This document shows, piece after piece, positions 1-9,811 of a stretch of 64,000 bases of DNA (position 1 is the stretch's first letter; every line of letters begins with the position of its first letter). The translations under genes and the position numbers were made by a program. The stretch lies in assembly GCF_000482505.1 (NCBI RefSeq), contig NZ_AXVL01000016.1:10642-74641 (forward strand), given 5' to 3'. This DNA comes from Leptotrichia trevisanii DSM 22070 (GTDB taxonomy: Bacteria > Fusobacteriota > Fusobacteriia > Fusobacteriales > Leptotrichiaceae). The notes under the pieces are model-generated. The model was not told where the DNA came from and searched no databases. It was given only the letters and a program-made list of their open reading frames with translations.

Positions 1-69
1 TATTTGAGAGGAGGAGAATGTCCGATTAGGGAAGTTTTGAAAGAAATATCACAAAGTAAAATATTTTAA
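1..69 (+). CDS. 3' end of an unidentified gene (partial)
   Basis: An open frame enters from the left edge and stops at the TAA at 67-69, giving 22 residues that include GGECPIREVLKEI. A charged helical tail with one Cys is visible, but this is too little to assign a family. It converges on mnmA, and the hairpin between the two stop codons probably separates the transcripts. It could be a chance open frame, since nothing upstream can be seen. Confidence 0.4.
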   Translation, partial: YLRGGECPIREVLKEISQSKIF

Positions 70-112
70 AAAAAGCAGTCAAAAAAGATTTGTTGTGGTA
101 TTTAATGACTGC
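66..112 (-). terminator. Terminator of mnmA, overlapping its stop codon
   Basis: Perfect 7-bp arms GCAGTCA (75-81) and TGACTGC (106-112) enclose a 24-nt loop. Read on the minus strand, the stem is followed at once by a run of T, as in an intrinsic terminator. The mnmA stop codon (102-104) lies in the loop. On the plus strand the downstream T-run is weaker, so service to the gene ending at 69 is uncertain. Confidence 0.6.
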
Positions 113-1211
113 CCCTATATTTTTTACTCTGTCTTATTTCGCCGCCACCAACAATTTCATTGTCCAAATAAAATACAATGTGCTGTCCTTCTGAATTTTC
201 GTGAGTTTTTTCATCAAACTCAAAAATTATCCTATTTTCATTACTTTCTTCACTTTTTAAAATTTTCAACTCTCCAGCCAATCCTTTTGAAGAGAACCTC
301 GGACGTGCAGTTAATTTTTTTCCGACTATTTCTTTTAAATCATAATGAAATTTACAATTTATCACTTCTATTTCCTTTATTAGCAATTCATCAAAATCTC
401 CCACAACAACCTCATTTGTTTCAGGGCGAAGCTCAAGCACAAAAAACGGCTTTCCTAAATTAAGCCCCAGTCCACGCCGCTGCCCAACTGTGTAAAACTG
501 ATAACCTATGTGTTCTCCGATAATTTTACCATTTTTATCCACAAAATTTCCCTTTTTTACATCATTTCCGAGCACTTTTTTCAAAAATGGAATATATCCG
601 TTGGGAGCAAAGCAGATTCCTTGGCTATCGGGCTTATTATGAGTGTGAATACCATTTTGTCTTGCGATTTCACGAACTTCTGATTTTTCATATTCTGAAA
701 GTGGAAATAAAAATCTTTCCACAACATCTTTATCCAGTCGATAAAGCATATAAGTCTGATCTTTTCTGTTATTTTTATCCCATAAAAGCATATTATTCTT
801 ACTAACTTTTGAATAATGCCCTGTCGAAATGTATTTTATTCCCATTTTATCAGCGAATTCTACGAGTTTTTTTATCTTTACCTTTTCATCGCAAATTACA
901 CAAGGTGAAGGTGTTTTTCCAGCATTGTACATCTTTATAAAATATTCCATTACATCCTTTTTAAATTCTTCCACAACATTTAGGACATAATGAGGAATTC
1001 CCAAAGTGTAGCACGTATATCTTGCATCATTTATATCATCAAGGGAACAGCACGTTTTTCCAGGATTTTCTGAAAGTTCATCAGGCAAATGCTTTAACGT
1101 AACTCCTATAACTTCATAGCCTTGCTGTTTCAATAAAAGAGCAGCGACAGAACTATCTATGCCGCCACTCATTCCAACTACTACCTTTTTATCATCTAAT
1201 TTTTTGTTCAT
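102..1211 (-). CDS. mnmA: tRNA-specific 2-thiouridylase MnmA
   Basis: MnmA activates U34 of tRNA-Lys/Glu/Gln with ATP and inserts sulfur to give the 2-thiouridine of mnm5s2U. The 369-aa length is normal. The PP-loop SGGIDSS is at about residues 15-21. The first catalytic cysteine is in PSPCVICDEK (C104, with C107 making CxxC) and the second in GICFAP (C200). A KTCCSLDD segment near 52-59 is typical of one MnmA subgroup. Most MnmA proteins have NPC..CN at the first site, so SPC..CD is a variant and could mark one of two paralogs. It is the last gene of the minus-strand run that starts at manC. Sulfur could be supplied by the cysteine desulfurase encoded at 19.7 kb, which is an inference. Confidence 0.93.
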   Translation of the reverse strand: MNKKLDDKKVVVGMSGGIDSSVAALLLKQQGYEVIGVTLKHLPDELSENPGKTCCSLDDINDARYTCYTLGIPHYVLNVVEEFKKDVMEYFIKMYNAGKTPSPCVICDEKVKIKKLVEFADKMGIKYISTGHYSKVSKNNMLLWDKNNRKDQTYMLYRLDKDVVERFLFPLSEYEKSEVREIARQNGIHTHNKPDSQGICFAPNGYIPFLKKVLGNDVKKGNFVDKNGKIIGEHIGYQFYTVGQRRGLGLNLGKPFFVLELRPETNEVVVGDFDELLIKEIEVINCKFHYDLKEIVGKKLTARPRFSSKGLAGELKILKSEESNENRIIFEFDEKTHENSEGQHIVFYLDNEIVGGGEIRQSKKYRGSH

Positions 1212-1268
1212 TTCGTATTTCTTTCTCTTTCCTAAATTTCTAACTTCTATGTTTCCAAACTTAAAATC

Positions 1269-2147
1269 TTATTTTTTATTTTTCTCTTTTTGCCACATAT
1301 ATTCCCCGATTCCTAAAGCAAAAATTAAAAACAATTTATTTTTATTTTCTTTAAATATTTTTCCAAGTTTATATCCTGCTGCCCTGCAAAATTTGTAATA
1401 AACAGCATTATTTAGAACTTTCTGCTTAAAAGACAAATTTTGGGTATTGATTTCATTATGATAAAGAGCCTGTCCTTTCGGATTTCGCAGCAGTAAATTA
1501 TTGTATTTTGCTGTCAATCCATCTTCCTGATATTCCTTTATCTCAATTTTCTCATTTACATAAACCATTTTATACTTTTCACAAATTCTATTATAGACAA
1601 CAGCCTCAGTAATAAATTTTTCATCATCAAAAACTGGAAATTTATATTTTTTTATAATTTCAGTCCGAAACATAAGCCCTTTATCGCCCTTAACGCTATA
1701 TTTATTGTAAATATCAAACTGTGTTGAAATCATATCTTTTTCTGGAAAACTAGAACCTATAACTTCTCCATCTGGATAAGTTGATAAATACCCCATTCCC
1801 GCAATATCACTATTTTTTTCATATTTTTTCCAATATTTCAAAATAGTTTCAAGACCATTTTCGACATATTCATCATCAGAATCAAGGCATATAAAAAGCT
1901 CTCCATTTGCTTTATCAGTTGCGAAATTATACGCTCGCTGTTTACCTCCGTTTTCCTTAAAATAATACTTTATATCCAGCTTTTTTTCACTCAAAAATTC
2001 TTCTACCTTCTCTTTAGTTCCATCAGCAGAGCCATCATCTACAATAAGCCACTCAAAGTCCTTGTAAGTCTGTTTTTGAAGTGATTTATACAATTTTTCA
2101 AGCAGTTCTTTTCGATTAAAAGTTGGTGTAAAAATCGTAAATTTCAT
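1269..2147 (-). CDS. Family 2 glycosyltransferase (GT-A fold)
   Basis: This 292-aa cytoplasmic protein has the GT2 N-terminus (FTIFTPTFNRKELLEKLYKS), the nucleotide-site segment WLIVDDGSADGT near residue 34, and the metal-binding DxD as LDSDDEY near 94. The C-terminal third is basic and hydrophobic, as in enzymes that bind lipid-linked acceptors at the inner membrane face. It sits 35 bp downstream of a Wzx-like flippase and has its own AAGGGGAAA ribosome site. It very probably adds one sugar to an O-antigen, capsule or teichoic-like repeat unit. The sugar and acceptor cannot be read from the sequence. Confidence 0.85.
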   Translation of the reverse strand: MKFTIFTPTFNRKELLEKLYKSLQKQTYKDFEWLIVDDGSADGTKEKVEEFLSEKKLDIKYYFKENGGKQRAYNFATDKANGELFICLDSDDEYVENGLETILKYWKKYEKNSDIAGMGYLSTYPDGEVIGSSFPEKDMISTQFDIYNKYSVKGDKGLMFRTEIIKKYKFPVFDDEKFITEAVVYNRICEKYKMVYVNEKIEIKEYQEDGLTAKYNNLLLRNPKGQALYHNEINTQNLSFKQKVLNNAVYYKFCRAAGYKLGKIFKENKNKLFLIFALGIGEYMWQKEKNKK

Positions 2148-2182
2148 TTTTTATTTCCCCTTATTTTTCAAAACTTTAAAAT

Positions 2183-3643
2183 TTAACGTTTTATAATTTT
2201 TCTTTTTATTCCATTCACAAGATTTGCAATTTTAGCGTAAACTTCCCTATTTACAAGCAATTTCGTAACTATTGCCAAATAAACTATTTTCAAGCCAAAT
2301 TTCATCCACGAAAGCTGATCATTTGACAAATAAAATATTACAGGATTTACAATAATTATGAAATATAAAAATAATTTTTTATAATTAAACGAAATCTTAT
2401 ATTTTTTCCTTATAATCATCATTTCCATTATTGCTCTAAATAAAAAAGCAAGTAATGTTGTCCACGCCGCAATAATAGGCCCAATTTCTGGAAATTTTGG
2501 TATAAAAATTATATTTCCAACTAAATTAAATATCATTGCAAACATTGTAAAATAAAAAATGTATATACTATCTTCGTGAAAATGGAAAAAATAATCAAGG
2601 CAAAATAACGCCTGAATTACAATTCCAGCCAAAATTAACGGCATATAATTTATCGCCTGATGATAACTTTTTGGAAATATCAATTTTATTCCTTCTGGAG
2701 CAAACAACTGTGCAATTACACAGGCAAAGGAAATAATTGCAATAAAGTTTTCCACACTCCGTGTTATTCTCGGATTTGTCCTATCCTCCTTCATCGCCTC
2801 ATAAAACTCTGGCGTCCAGCTGTTTACAAAAGAACCTGTAACAACCGATAAAACTCTTCCCCCAGTAAATGCAAGTGTATACCCTCCAACTACCGCAAGA
2901 GAAACAAATTTTGCCAAAACAAGTCTATCGCTCAAATTTACAACCTGATCCGTAAGCTCAATAAAAATCAGCGGTAATCCATTTCTTAGCGAATATTTCA
3001 CATAATCAAAATTCAGCTTAAATCTAAATTTCCCAAAATAATCCTTAAAATAGAACAGAAATACTATAAGCAACGCAATTAAATTTGCAAACTGGTTTCC
3101 AAAAACTCCCCATTTTAAGTATTTTATAAAGTAAATTGCCAGAATATAAGTTGTAAAAAGGCTTACAACACTTCCTATCGCAACTTTCATATACATTCTC
3201 TTCATTCTGAACAAAGTTGTCGAAAGATTGTTAAAAGCGTTCGTTGTAGCAATTAAGACGCTGACAATTATCAAAGGATAGTAACTTACCTTGCTTAAAT
3301 CAACTATATATGAAAACAACTTTTGTGCTGCCGGTGTAAATAAAAAAATATAAGTAAGTACATTAAAAACTATTATAATCAAAGTTGAAGAAAACATATA
3401 GCTTCCAAACTCATCTTCACTTTCCTTCAAATCTACATATTTCTTCATCTGAGCATTATAAAGCCCCAGCCCCAGAATCACCGTAAACAATGAAGTAATC
3501 GGAGCCAACGTTCCCACAATCCCAAATTCTTCCTGTGTCAGTAACCTCGTTATTATCGGCAAAAATATAAATGAACCCATCTTTGTAACTAGGTTCATAA
3601 GAGAATAAACCATTGTACCCTTCAATAAATTTTTATTATCCAT
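2183..3643 (-). CDS. Polysaccharide flippase, Wzx/MATE-like (MOP superfamily)
   Basis: The 486-aa protein consists of about 12-14 hydrophobic segments separated by short basic loops, beginning with a Wzx-like N-terminus (GTMVYSLMNLVTKMGSFIFLP). Length and profile fit the polysaccharide transporters that flip undecaprenyl-linked repeat units across the inner membrane. It begins 15 bp after the kdsD stop and is followed by a GT2 gene, forming a surface-glycan cassette. Wzx substrates cannot be predicted from sequence. A lipid II flippase (MurJ) is less likely because MurJ is a more conserved protein and the context here is glycan export. Confidence 0.85.
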   Translation of the reverse strand: MDNKNLLKGTMVYSLMNLVTKMGSFIFLPIITRLLTQEEFGIVGTLAPITSLFTVILGLGLYNAQMKKYVDLKESEDEFGSYMFSSTLIIIVFNVLTYIFLFTPAAQKLFSYIVDLSKVSYYPLIIVSVLIATTNAFNNLSTTLFRMKRMYMKVAIGSVVSLFTTYILAIYFIKYLKWGVFGNQFANLIALLIVFLFYFKDYFGKFRFKLNFDYVKYSLRNGLPLIFIELTDQVVNLSDRLVLAKFVSLAVVGGYTLAFTGGRVLSVVTGSFVNSWTPEFYEAMKEDRTNPRITRSVENFIAIISFACVIAQLFAPEGIKLIFPKSYHQAINYMPLILAGIVIQALFCLDYFFHFHEDSIYIFYFTMFAMIFNLVGNIIFIPKFPEIGPIIAAWTTLLAFLFRAIMEMMIIRKKYKISFNYKKLFLYFIIIVNPVIFYLSNDQLSWMKFGLKIVYLAIVTKLLVNREVYAKIANLVNGIKRKIIKR

Positions 3644-3658
3644 TCAAAAAAATTCCCC

Positions 3659-4639
3659 TTATCTTAATCCTATTAAATCGTGCACTCTTATTAAGCCCAC
3701 AACATTCCCATTTTCCACAACTGGCAATACATTAATCTGGCTTTTTCTATTTTCCATCAGATGAAGTGCATCGAGAGCCATCGCATCTTTCTCAATCGTT
3801 ACTGGTGTGGAAATCATAATGTCGGAAGCCACATAATCAAAAAATTTCTCCTTATGTTCCAATGCACGCCGAATATCACCTTCTGTTATGATTCCAAGCA
3901 GTTTTCCATTTTCAAGTCCTGTATCTGAAATACACACAGCTCCTAATTTTTTCTTTGTAAGAACCATTAATACATTTTCAATTTTTTCATCTTCTTTTAC
4001 AACTGGCAGTTCGTCTCCAATGTGCATTAAATCTGAAACATGTAATAATAACCGTTTTCCAAGACTTCCTCCTGGATGATATTTAGCAAAGTCGTTTTCT
4101 GTAAAATTCTTTAATTTCATAAGGCATACGGCAAGTGCATCTCCTGTCACAAGTGTTGCTGTAGTTGAACTCATCGGAGCTTGCCCCAACGGACACGCTT
4201 CCTTTTCCACCCCGACATTAATCGTCAGTTCCGCATATTTCCCTAATGTAGAATTAGGATTTCCAGTAAATGCAACAATTTTTCCTCCAATTTTTCTTAT
4301 TGGTGCCAAAATGCTTAATACCTCATCTGAATTTCCGCTGTTTGAGATTGCAATTACAACATCTCCATCGCTAATCATTCCCAAATCACCGTGAAGTGCC
4401 TCTGCTGCATTTATAAATACTGCTGTTGTACCAGTCGAAGCAAGTGTCGCTGTAATTTTTTTCCCAATTATTCCAGACTTTCCAATTCCTGTCACAACAA
4501 CTTTATTATTATTTTTCAATTCCAAAATCATTTGAACTAACTTTTGAAAATTATCTCCCAGCTTATTTTTTAATTTTTCCAGTTCCGCAATTTCAATGTC
4601 AAATACATTTTTAGCTTCTTTTATAATATCTATTTCCAT
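3659..4639 (-). CDS. kdsD: D-arabinose 5-phosphate isomerase, KpsF/GutQ family
   Basis: The enzyme interconverts ribulose 5-phosphate and arabinose 5-phosphate, the first committed step to Kdo in LPS or capsule. The SIS sugar-isomerase domain occupies residues about 1-200, with VVTGIGKSGIIGKK and ISNSGNSDEVL phosphate-binding segments and AALHGDLGMI. Two CBS domains follow (about 205-326). The 326-aa length is standard. Its place between manC and the flippase favours a role in surface carbohydrate rather than sugar-alcohol catabolism. Kdo also fits the heptose gene rfaE2 at 53 kb. Confidence 0.92.
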   Translation of the reverse strand: MEIDIIKEAKNVFDIEIAELEKLKNKLGDNFQKLVQMILELKNNNKVVVTGIGKSGIIGKKITATLASTGTTAVFINAAEALHGDLGMISDGDVVIAISNSGNSDEVLSILAPIRKIGGKIVAFTGNPNSTLGKYAELTINVGVEKEACPLGQAPMSSTTATLVTGDALAVCLMKLKNFTENDFAKYHPGGSLGKRLLLHVSDLMHIGDELPVVKEDEKIENVLMVLTKKKLGAVCISDTGLENGKLLGIITEGDIRRALEHKEKFFDYVASDIMISTPVTIEKDAMALDALHLMENRKSQINVLPVVENGNVVGLIRVHDLIGLR

Positions 4640-4775
4640 TTTTAGTTTTGCTCCCTTTATTCAATAAATATTTTTATTGATGTTTTTTTATTATGTCCGA
4701 ATTTTTTTATATTAAACTAATATAACTTTAAAATAACACTAAAGTTCAAGTAAAATAGTCAACTATTATCTTGGA

Positions 4776-5897
4776 CTACTTATTTTGCATCTCAATTTTA
4801 TTCAATATTTTCTTAACTTCCTGACTTTTATCCTTATGGCAGACAAGCAAGGCATCCTTTGTATTTACAATAACAATATTTTCTAGTCCTATTGTAGCGA
4901 TAATTTTATCATTTTCCTTATTAATTACAATATTTCCTTCTGATTCAATCTGCTCAAAATGATTAGCTTGCACAACGTTGCTATCCTTGTCCTTTGGAAA
5001 AATATCCTCAAGCGACTTGAAATTTCCAACATCATTCCAGTCAATGTCAACTGGAATCACGCTCACAGATTTTGTATGCTCCATCACTCCAAAATCTATC
5101 GAAATTTTTTCAAATTTCTCAAATTCACCCTTTACAAAATTACTTAATTTCTCCCCATAAACTTCATTCAAATCTACATTTTCCAGCATTTTTTCAATAT
5201 TTTCCAAAATAGTCTTGTGTGTTTCCATATATTTTTTTATTTCATGTAAAATAAATTCCGTTTTCCAAAGAAACATTCCACTATTCCAAAGATAATTCCC
5301 CTGCTCAATATATTTTTCAGCCAGCTCCTTATTAGGCTTTTCCCTAAATTTTTTCACTTTATACGACTTGAATTTTCCTTTATTTTCACAATTATTTTTA
5401 TTGTCTTTTGTTTTTTTTCTATCTACATACTCAATATATCCGTACCCAGTTTCCGCATAAGTAGGCTTAATTCCCAACGTAACAATCTTATTTTTCTCAG
5501 CCTCCTGAAATGCAAACTCCAAGCTGTCCAAAAATTCCTTTTCCTTCTTAATCAGATGATCCGACGGTAAAACAGCCATAATGCTATTCTCATAAATTTT
5601 TCTGATAATACAGGCTGCGTATCCGATACAAGCCGCCGTATCCCTAGCCATTGGCTCAAAAATTATATTCCTGTCAGCAATCTCAGGAAGTTCCTTTTTT
5701 ATTATATCAAAATATTTAATATTCGTGGAAATAAAAATCCTCTCTATCGGAATAAGCTCCTTTATCCTGTCAATCGTTTCCTTTATCATAGTTTTTTTCG
5801 ACACAAGATCCAAAAACTGCTTCGGCTTCTCATTCGTAGACAACGGCCAAAATCTCGTTCCACTTCCCCCCGCCATAATTAAAGCTACCTTATCCAT
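4776..5897 (-). CDS. manC: Mannose-1-phosphate guanylyltransferase
   Basis: It makes GDP-mannose from mannose 1-phosphate and GTP. The nucleotidyltransferase signature ALIMAGGSGTRFWPLS is at residues 5-20, followed by KPKQFLDL. FREKP near 190 and WNSGMFLW near 207 are conserved in ManC. At 373 aa it is the single-domain form, without the C-terminal phosphomannose isomerase cupin of longer ManC proteins. It heads the minus-strand glycan run and faces away from hisS, so its promoter should lie in the 5898-6060 spacer. Product use (mannose, fucose or rhamnose derivatives) is not evident. Confidence 0.92.
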   Translation of the reverse strand: MDKVALIMAGGSGTRFWPLSTNEKPKQFLDLVSKKTMIKETIDRIKELIPIERIFISTNIKYFDIIKKELPEIADRNIIFEPMARDTAACIGYAACIIRKIYENSIMAVLPSDHLIKKEKEFLDSLEFAFQEAEKNKIVTLGIKPTYAETGYGYIEYVDRKKTKDNKNNCENKGKFKSYKVKKFREKPNKELAEKYIEQGNYLWNSGMFLWKTEFILHEIKKYMETHKTILENIEKMLENVDLNEVYGEKLSNFVKGEFEKFEKISIDFGVMEHTKSVSVIPVDIDWNDVGNFKSLEDIFPKDKDSNVVQANHFEQIESEGNIVINKENDKIIATIGLENIVIVNTKDALLVCHKDKSQEVKKILNKIEMQNK

Positions 5898-6062
5898 AAC
5901 TTTCTCCCGTTCTTCAATTAATTTTTATTTATCATCCTACTTTTTATCTATTCTTTTTTAGCTATTTTTTCAATTAAAAGTATAACATAATTTATTTGTT
6001 TTATCAAAAAGAATATTCATAAAATATTATTTGAATACTTGAAGATAAATTCAAAATAAATG

Positions 6063-6092
6063 TTGATAATAACTTACATTTTTTGATATAAT
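6063..6092 (+). promoter_or_regulatory. Candidate sigma-70-type promoter of hisS-aspS
   Basis: TTGATA at 6063-6068 and TATAAT at 6087-6092 are separated by 18 bp, about 57 bp before the hisS start. The short leader leaves no room for a T-box, so histidine-dependent antitermination is unlikely. Confidence 0.6.
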
Positions 6093-6149
6093 ATGAGAAG
6101 ATAAATTTTTAATTGCTAAAATTGTATGTGATGAAAGGATAAATTAAGA

Positions 6150-7385
6150 ATGATTAATGTTTTAAAGGGAATGAAAGATAGATATTCTGATGATGTAAAA
6201 AAATATGACTTAATTGTTGATACAGCAAAAAATGTATTTGAAAAATATGGATTTGAGCGAATTATAACACCTATTCTGGAAGAAACTGAGCTTTTTAGAC
6301 GTGGTGTTGGAGATGAGACGGATGTTGTTTCAAAGGAAATGTATGAGTTTACAGATAAGGGAAACAGAAACGTTACAATGCGTCCAGAAGGTACTGCCGG
6401 AGTCGTACGTGCCTATTTGGAAGCAGGCTTTCACAAATCTTCCCCAATCGTAAAATGGTTCTACAATGGTCCAATGTACCGTTACGAAGCCCCTCAAAAA
6501 GGAAGATTTCGAGAATTTCACCAAATGGGAATTGAAATGTTTGGAGTTCGTTCCGCTTACCTTGATGCAGAAATTATCCGAATGGGATGTGAATTCCTTG
6601 AAAAGCTGGGAATTACTGGACTGACTGTGGAAATAAACAGTCTTGGAAATATTGATTCAAGAAAAAAATACATTGATGATTTAAAAGCATTTATGGAAAA
6701 AAGACTGGATAAACTTAGTGACGACTCAAAACGAAGATACACAACAAATCCTCTAAGAGCCTTGGATTCAAAAGACAAAGGCGATCAGGAACAATTTATA
6801 AACGCTCCAAAATTATACGACTATCTTGACGAAGAAAGTAAAAATTATTTTGAAGATACAAAAAAATATCTTGAATTGATGAATATTAATTATGTAGTAA
6901 ACGACAAGCTGGTGCGTGGACTTGACTATTACTCAGATATAGTTTTTGAAATAAAATCTAATAAATTAGGCTCGCAAGCAACTGTACTAGCTGGAGGACG
7001 TTACGACAGACTCCTTGAAATACTTGGAAATGCAAAAGTCCCAGGAATAGGTTTCGCTGCTGGAATGGAAAGAATTGCAATGCTTATGGATGAAAATTTG
7101 ATTGCAAAAGAAGAAAACAAAATTTACGTTATTTATTTTGACGAAACAAAAGAATATTTTGTAAAAATAGTTGAAGAACTGCGAAAAAATGGAATAAAAG
7201 TTAATTTTGACTACAATCCAAAAAGTTTTGGAGCCCAAATGAAAAAGGCAAACCGTGAAAATGCAGACTATGTATTGATTTTAGGAGAAGATGAACAAAA
7301 AGAAAATGTAGTTACAATGAAGAAATTTAGTACAGGAGAACAAGAAAAATATAAATTAGAAGAAATTATTAAACTTTTAAAATAA
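6150..7385 (+). CDS. hisS: Histidyl-tRNA synthetase
   Basis: Class II synthetase that charges tRNA-His in the cytoplasm. The 411-aa protein has the HisRS N-terminus ([11 protein letters not shown]), motif 2 ([21 protein letters not shown] near 110-130), the histidine-binding [15 protein letters not shown] near 255, and motif 3 ([14 protein letters not shown]). An anticodon-binding domain forms the last 90 residues. A consensus-like promoter lies upstream, and aspS follows 40 bp downstream, the common hisS-aspS pairing. Nothing unusual is seen. Confidence 0.97.
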   Translation: MINVLKGMKDRYSDDVKKYDLIVDTAKNVFEKYGFERIITPILEETELFRRGVGDETDVVSKEMYEFTDKGNRNVTMRPEGTAGVVRAYLEAGFHKSSPIVKWFYNGPMYRYEAPQKGRFREFHQMGIEMFGVRSAYLDAEIIRMGCEFLEKLGITGLTVEINSLGNIDSRKKYIDDLKAFMEKRLDKLSDDSKRRYTTNPLRALDSKDKGDQEQFINAPKLYDYLDEESKNYFEDTKKYLELMNINYVVNDKLVRGLDYYSDIVFEIKSNKLGSQATVLAGGRYDRLLEILGNAKVPGIGFAAGMERIAMLMDENLIAKEENKIYVIYFDETKEYFVKIVEELRKNGIKVNFDYNPKSFGAQMKKANRENADYVLILGEDEQKENVVTMKKFSTGEQEKYKLEEIIKLLK

Positions 7386-7425
7386 AAAGAGAAAATTTTG
7401 TAAAAAAGAAAAATTGAAAGGAAAA

Positions 7426-9213
7426 ATGAAAATGTACAGAAATTATAAATTAAATGAATTAAGAATAGAAAACATCGGAGAAGAAGTTATTTTATCTGGA
7501 TGGGTTTCAAAAGTTAGGGATTTGGGGCATTTCACATTCATTGATTTGAGAGATAGATACGGAATTACTCAAATTTTAGTGAATGAAGAAGTTTCAGGAA
7601 AAGAGCTTTTTGAAGAAGCTAGAAAATTAAAAAATGAATGGGTTATAAAAGTTACTGGAAAAGTTGCTGAAAGAAGCAGCAAAAATAAAAATATTTCTAC
7701 TGGAGATATCGAAGTTGAAGCAAAAAACATTGAGATTTTGAGCCGTTCTAAGCAATTACCGTTTGAAATTGATGAAACAGGAAATCTTAATGAAAATATG
7801 CGTCTAACTTACAGATATCTCGATATAAGACGTCCGAGAATGTTAAATAACATTATAAAAAGAAATAATATGCTGTTTTCAATTAGAAAATTTATGAATG
7901 AAAATGGATTTTTAGATATTGACACTCCTATTCTAGCAAAAGCCACACCTGAAGGAGCGAGAGATTTCGTTGTTCCAAGCCGAATAAATAAAGGCGACTT
8001 TTACGCCTTGCCGCAATCTCCACAGTTATTTAAGCAAATCCTTATGGTATCGGGTGTTGATAAATATTACCAGCTTGCAAAATGTTTTAGAGACGAGGAT
8101 TTAAGAGCCGACAGACAGCCTGAATTTACTCAATTGGACTTGGAAATGTCGTTTATTGAGCAAGAAGATATTTTAAATGTGACAGAAGCACTTGCAAAAC
8201 AAGTATTTAAAGATGTTACTGGTATTGAAATTACTGAAAATTTTGAAAGAATGAGTTATGATGATGCAATGAATTTTTATGGTTCAGACAAGCCTGATTT
8301 AAGATTTGACATGAAATTGATTGATTTATCCAAAGAAACAGAAAATTGTGGATTCGGAGTATTTGAAAATGCAATAAAAGATGGGGGAAATGTAAAAGCG
8401 ATTGTTGCTCCAAATGCTGAAAAATTCTCAAGAAAATACATCAAAGATTTAGAAGACTTTGTAAAGACATATTTCAAAGCAAAAGGGCTAGCTTATATCA
8501 AAATTAATGAAGATGGCGAAATTAATTCTCCAATTGCCAAATTTTTTACAGAAGAAAAATTAGCTGAAATTACTCAAAAATTAGGAATTAAAAATAACGA
8601 AATCGCTTTAGTTTTAGCTGATAAATACAAAATTGTTCACGACGGACTGGGAGCATTAAGGCTAAAACTGGGAGAAGAACTGGAATTAATTAACAAAGAT
8701 TCATTCAAATTCCTATGGGTAGTTGATTTCCCAATGTTTGAATGGAGCGAAGAAGAAAACAGATACAAGGCTCAACATCATCCGTTTACTTCAATAAAGC
8801 AGGAAGACAGAAAATATCTTGATTCAAATGAACTTGATAAAATAAAGACAGATTCCTACGATATGGTTCTAAACGGTTATGAAATCGGTGGAGGAAGTAT
8901 CAGAATTCACGAAGAGGAATTACAGGAAAAAGTGTTTGAAAAATTGGGGCTTAGCAAAGAAGAACAGCAGGAAAAATTTGGCTTCTTTCTGGAAGTGCTA
9001 AAATACGGAGTACCGCCACACGGAGGACTTGCCTTCGGAATCGACAGATGGCTTATGGCAATGTTAAAGGAAAACTCTATAAAAGAAGTAATCCCATTCC
9101 CTAAAACAAATAAAGGACAGGATTTGATGACAGGAGCTCCTGCTGAAATTGAAGAAAATGTACTTGCAGACGACTTAAGACTAAAATTACTGGAAATTGA
9201 AAAAGAAGATTAA
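7426..9213 (+). CDS. aspS: Aspartyl-tRNA synthetase (bacterial type)
   Basis: Class IIb synthetase of about 595 aa with an N-terminal OB fold (residues about 1-105), the catalytic core with motif 2 ([24 protein letters not shown]), the bacterial GAD insertion domain (about 285-410), and motif 3 ([15 protein letters not shown]). The start is taken at the ATG at 7426 or the ATG two codons later (7432); both follow the GAAAGGA site at 7415-7421, and a TTG at 7414 is less likely. Whether the enzyme is tRNA-Asn discriminating cannot be judged here. It is co-transcribed with hisS. Confidence 0.96.
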   Translation: MKMYRNYKLNELRIENIGEEVILSGWVSKVRDLGHFTFIDLRDRYGITQILVNEEVSGKELFEEARKLKNEWVIKVTGKVAERSSKNKNISTGDIEVEAKNIEILSRSKQLPFEIDETGNLNENMRLTYRYLDIRRPRMLNNIIKRNNMLFSIRKFMNENGFLDIDTPILAKATPEGARDFVVPSRINKGDFYALPQSPQLFKQILMVSGVDKYYQLAKCFRDEDLRADRQPEFTQLDLEMSFIEQEDILNVTEALAKQVFKDVTGIEITENFERMSYDDAMNFYGSDKPDLRFDMKLIDLSKETENCGFGVFENAIKDGGNVKAIVAPNAEKFSRKYIKDLEDFVKTYFKAKGLAYIKINEDGEINSPIAKFFTEEKLAEITQKLGIKNNEIALVLADKYKIVHDGLGALRLKLGEELELINKDSFKFLWVVDFPMFEWSEEENRYKAQHHPFTSIKQEDRKYLDSNELDKIKTDSYDMVLNGYEIGGGSIRIHEEELQEKVFEKLGLSKEEQQEKFGFFLEVLKYGVPPHGGLAFGIDRWLMAMLKENSIKEVIPFPKTNKGQDLMTGAPAEIEENVLADDLRLKLLEIEKED

Positions 9214-9238
9214 TTTATTGAAAGGGGAATTATTTAAA

Positions 9239-9451
9239 ATGATTATAATATTTGGAACGAAAAATAAAATAAAAAATCTAGGTGTGGTAGGAAGATATGA
9301 ATGTTCCCGATGCCACAACGTATCTGATTTACAGTTTATAAGCACACAACAATGGTTTACACTATTTTGGATACCTATATTCCCAATAAGCAAAAAACAG
9401 GAATTTATGCAATGTCCGATTTGTCATCAAGCCTATCAGGTTCCTAAATAA
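9239..9451 (+). CDS. Small zinc-ribbon protein
   Basis: A 70-aa protein with two CxxC pairs (CSRC and CPIC) about 40 residues apart, typical of short zinc-ribbon domain proteins of unknown function. A hydrophobic stretch (WFTLFWIPIFPI) between the pairs is characteristic of this family. The ATG at 9239 has AAAGGGG about 12 nt upstream and lies 25 bp after aspS, so it is probably the last gene of that operon. A membrane-associated or adaptor role is possible but not shown. Confidence 0.75.
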   Translation: MIIIFGTKNKIKNLGVVGRYECSRCHNVSDLQFISTQQWFTLFWIPIFPISKKQEFMQCPICHQAYQVPK

Positions 9452-9462
9452 AAGTTATTTAT

Positions 9463-9498
9463 AGAAACTGTTTCGACACTAAAAACGAAGCAGTTTTT
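9463..9498 (+). terminator. Terminator of the hisS-aspS operon
   Basis: AAACTG.TTCG pairs with CGAAGCAGTTT around a short A-rich loop, followed by TTTTTTG. It directly follows the zinc-ribbon gene. Confidence 0.75.
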
Positions 9499-9524
9499 TG
9501 TTATTTCTCAAATATAATGGGTTG

Positions 9525-9670
9525 AATATAAGTTATAAGATTTATCATAGTAAAATCATCTTAAAACTGAACTTTGAAGTTATGACTATTTTATTTACAG
9601 CTCCAAGATTATTTAATTTTATTTCAATTTTAGTGATATTTTGGAATATATTCATATTTTTTTATCTTGC
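9525..9670 (+). repeat. Degenerate member of the dispersed intergenic repeat
   Basis: This gene-poor stretch (9499-9811) carries AGTAAAATCATCTTAAAAC followed by AAGTTATGACTATTTTA and TTTGGAATATATTCATA. These match, in the same order, the copies near 10284, 30213 and 47478. A 63-codon open frame crosses it but has no ribosome site and is low-complexity, so it is not called as a gene. Confidence 0.5.
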
Positions 9671-9811
9671 TATTGGATTTATTGATTAATTTTGGATGTA
9701 TTTTTAATAAAAATTTACATTATTTTCCTAAAAAATAGAAAAATCAAAGAAAATATGATATACTATTATAGATAAATTATAATAAAAATGAAATCAAGGA
9801 GGAAATTTATT

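Noticed and set aside
4640-4775. Promoter or terminator between manC and kdsD
   Set aside because: Only A/T-only hairpins and weak -35/-10 matches are seen, not distinguishable from background.
6093-6149. T-box leader before hisS
   Set aside because: Only about 57 nt separate the promoter from the start codon, too short for a T-box.
9498-9689. 63-codon open frame
   Set aside because: Non-ATG start without ribosome site, hydrophobic low-complexity product, and the DNA matches a dispersed intergenic repeat.
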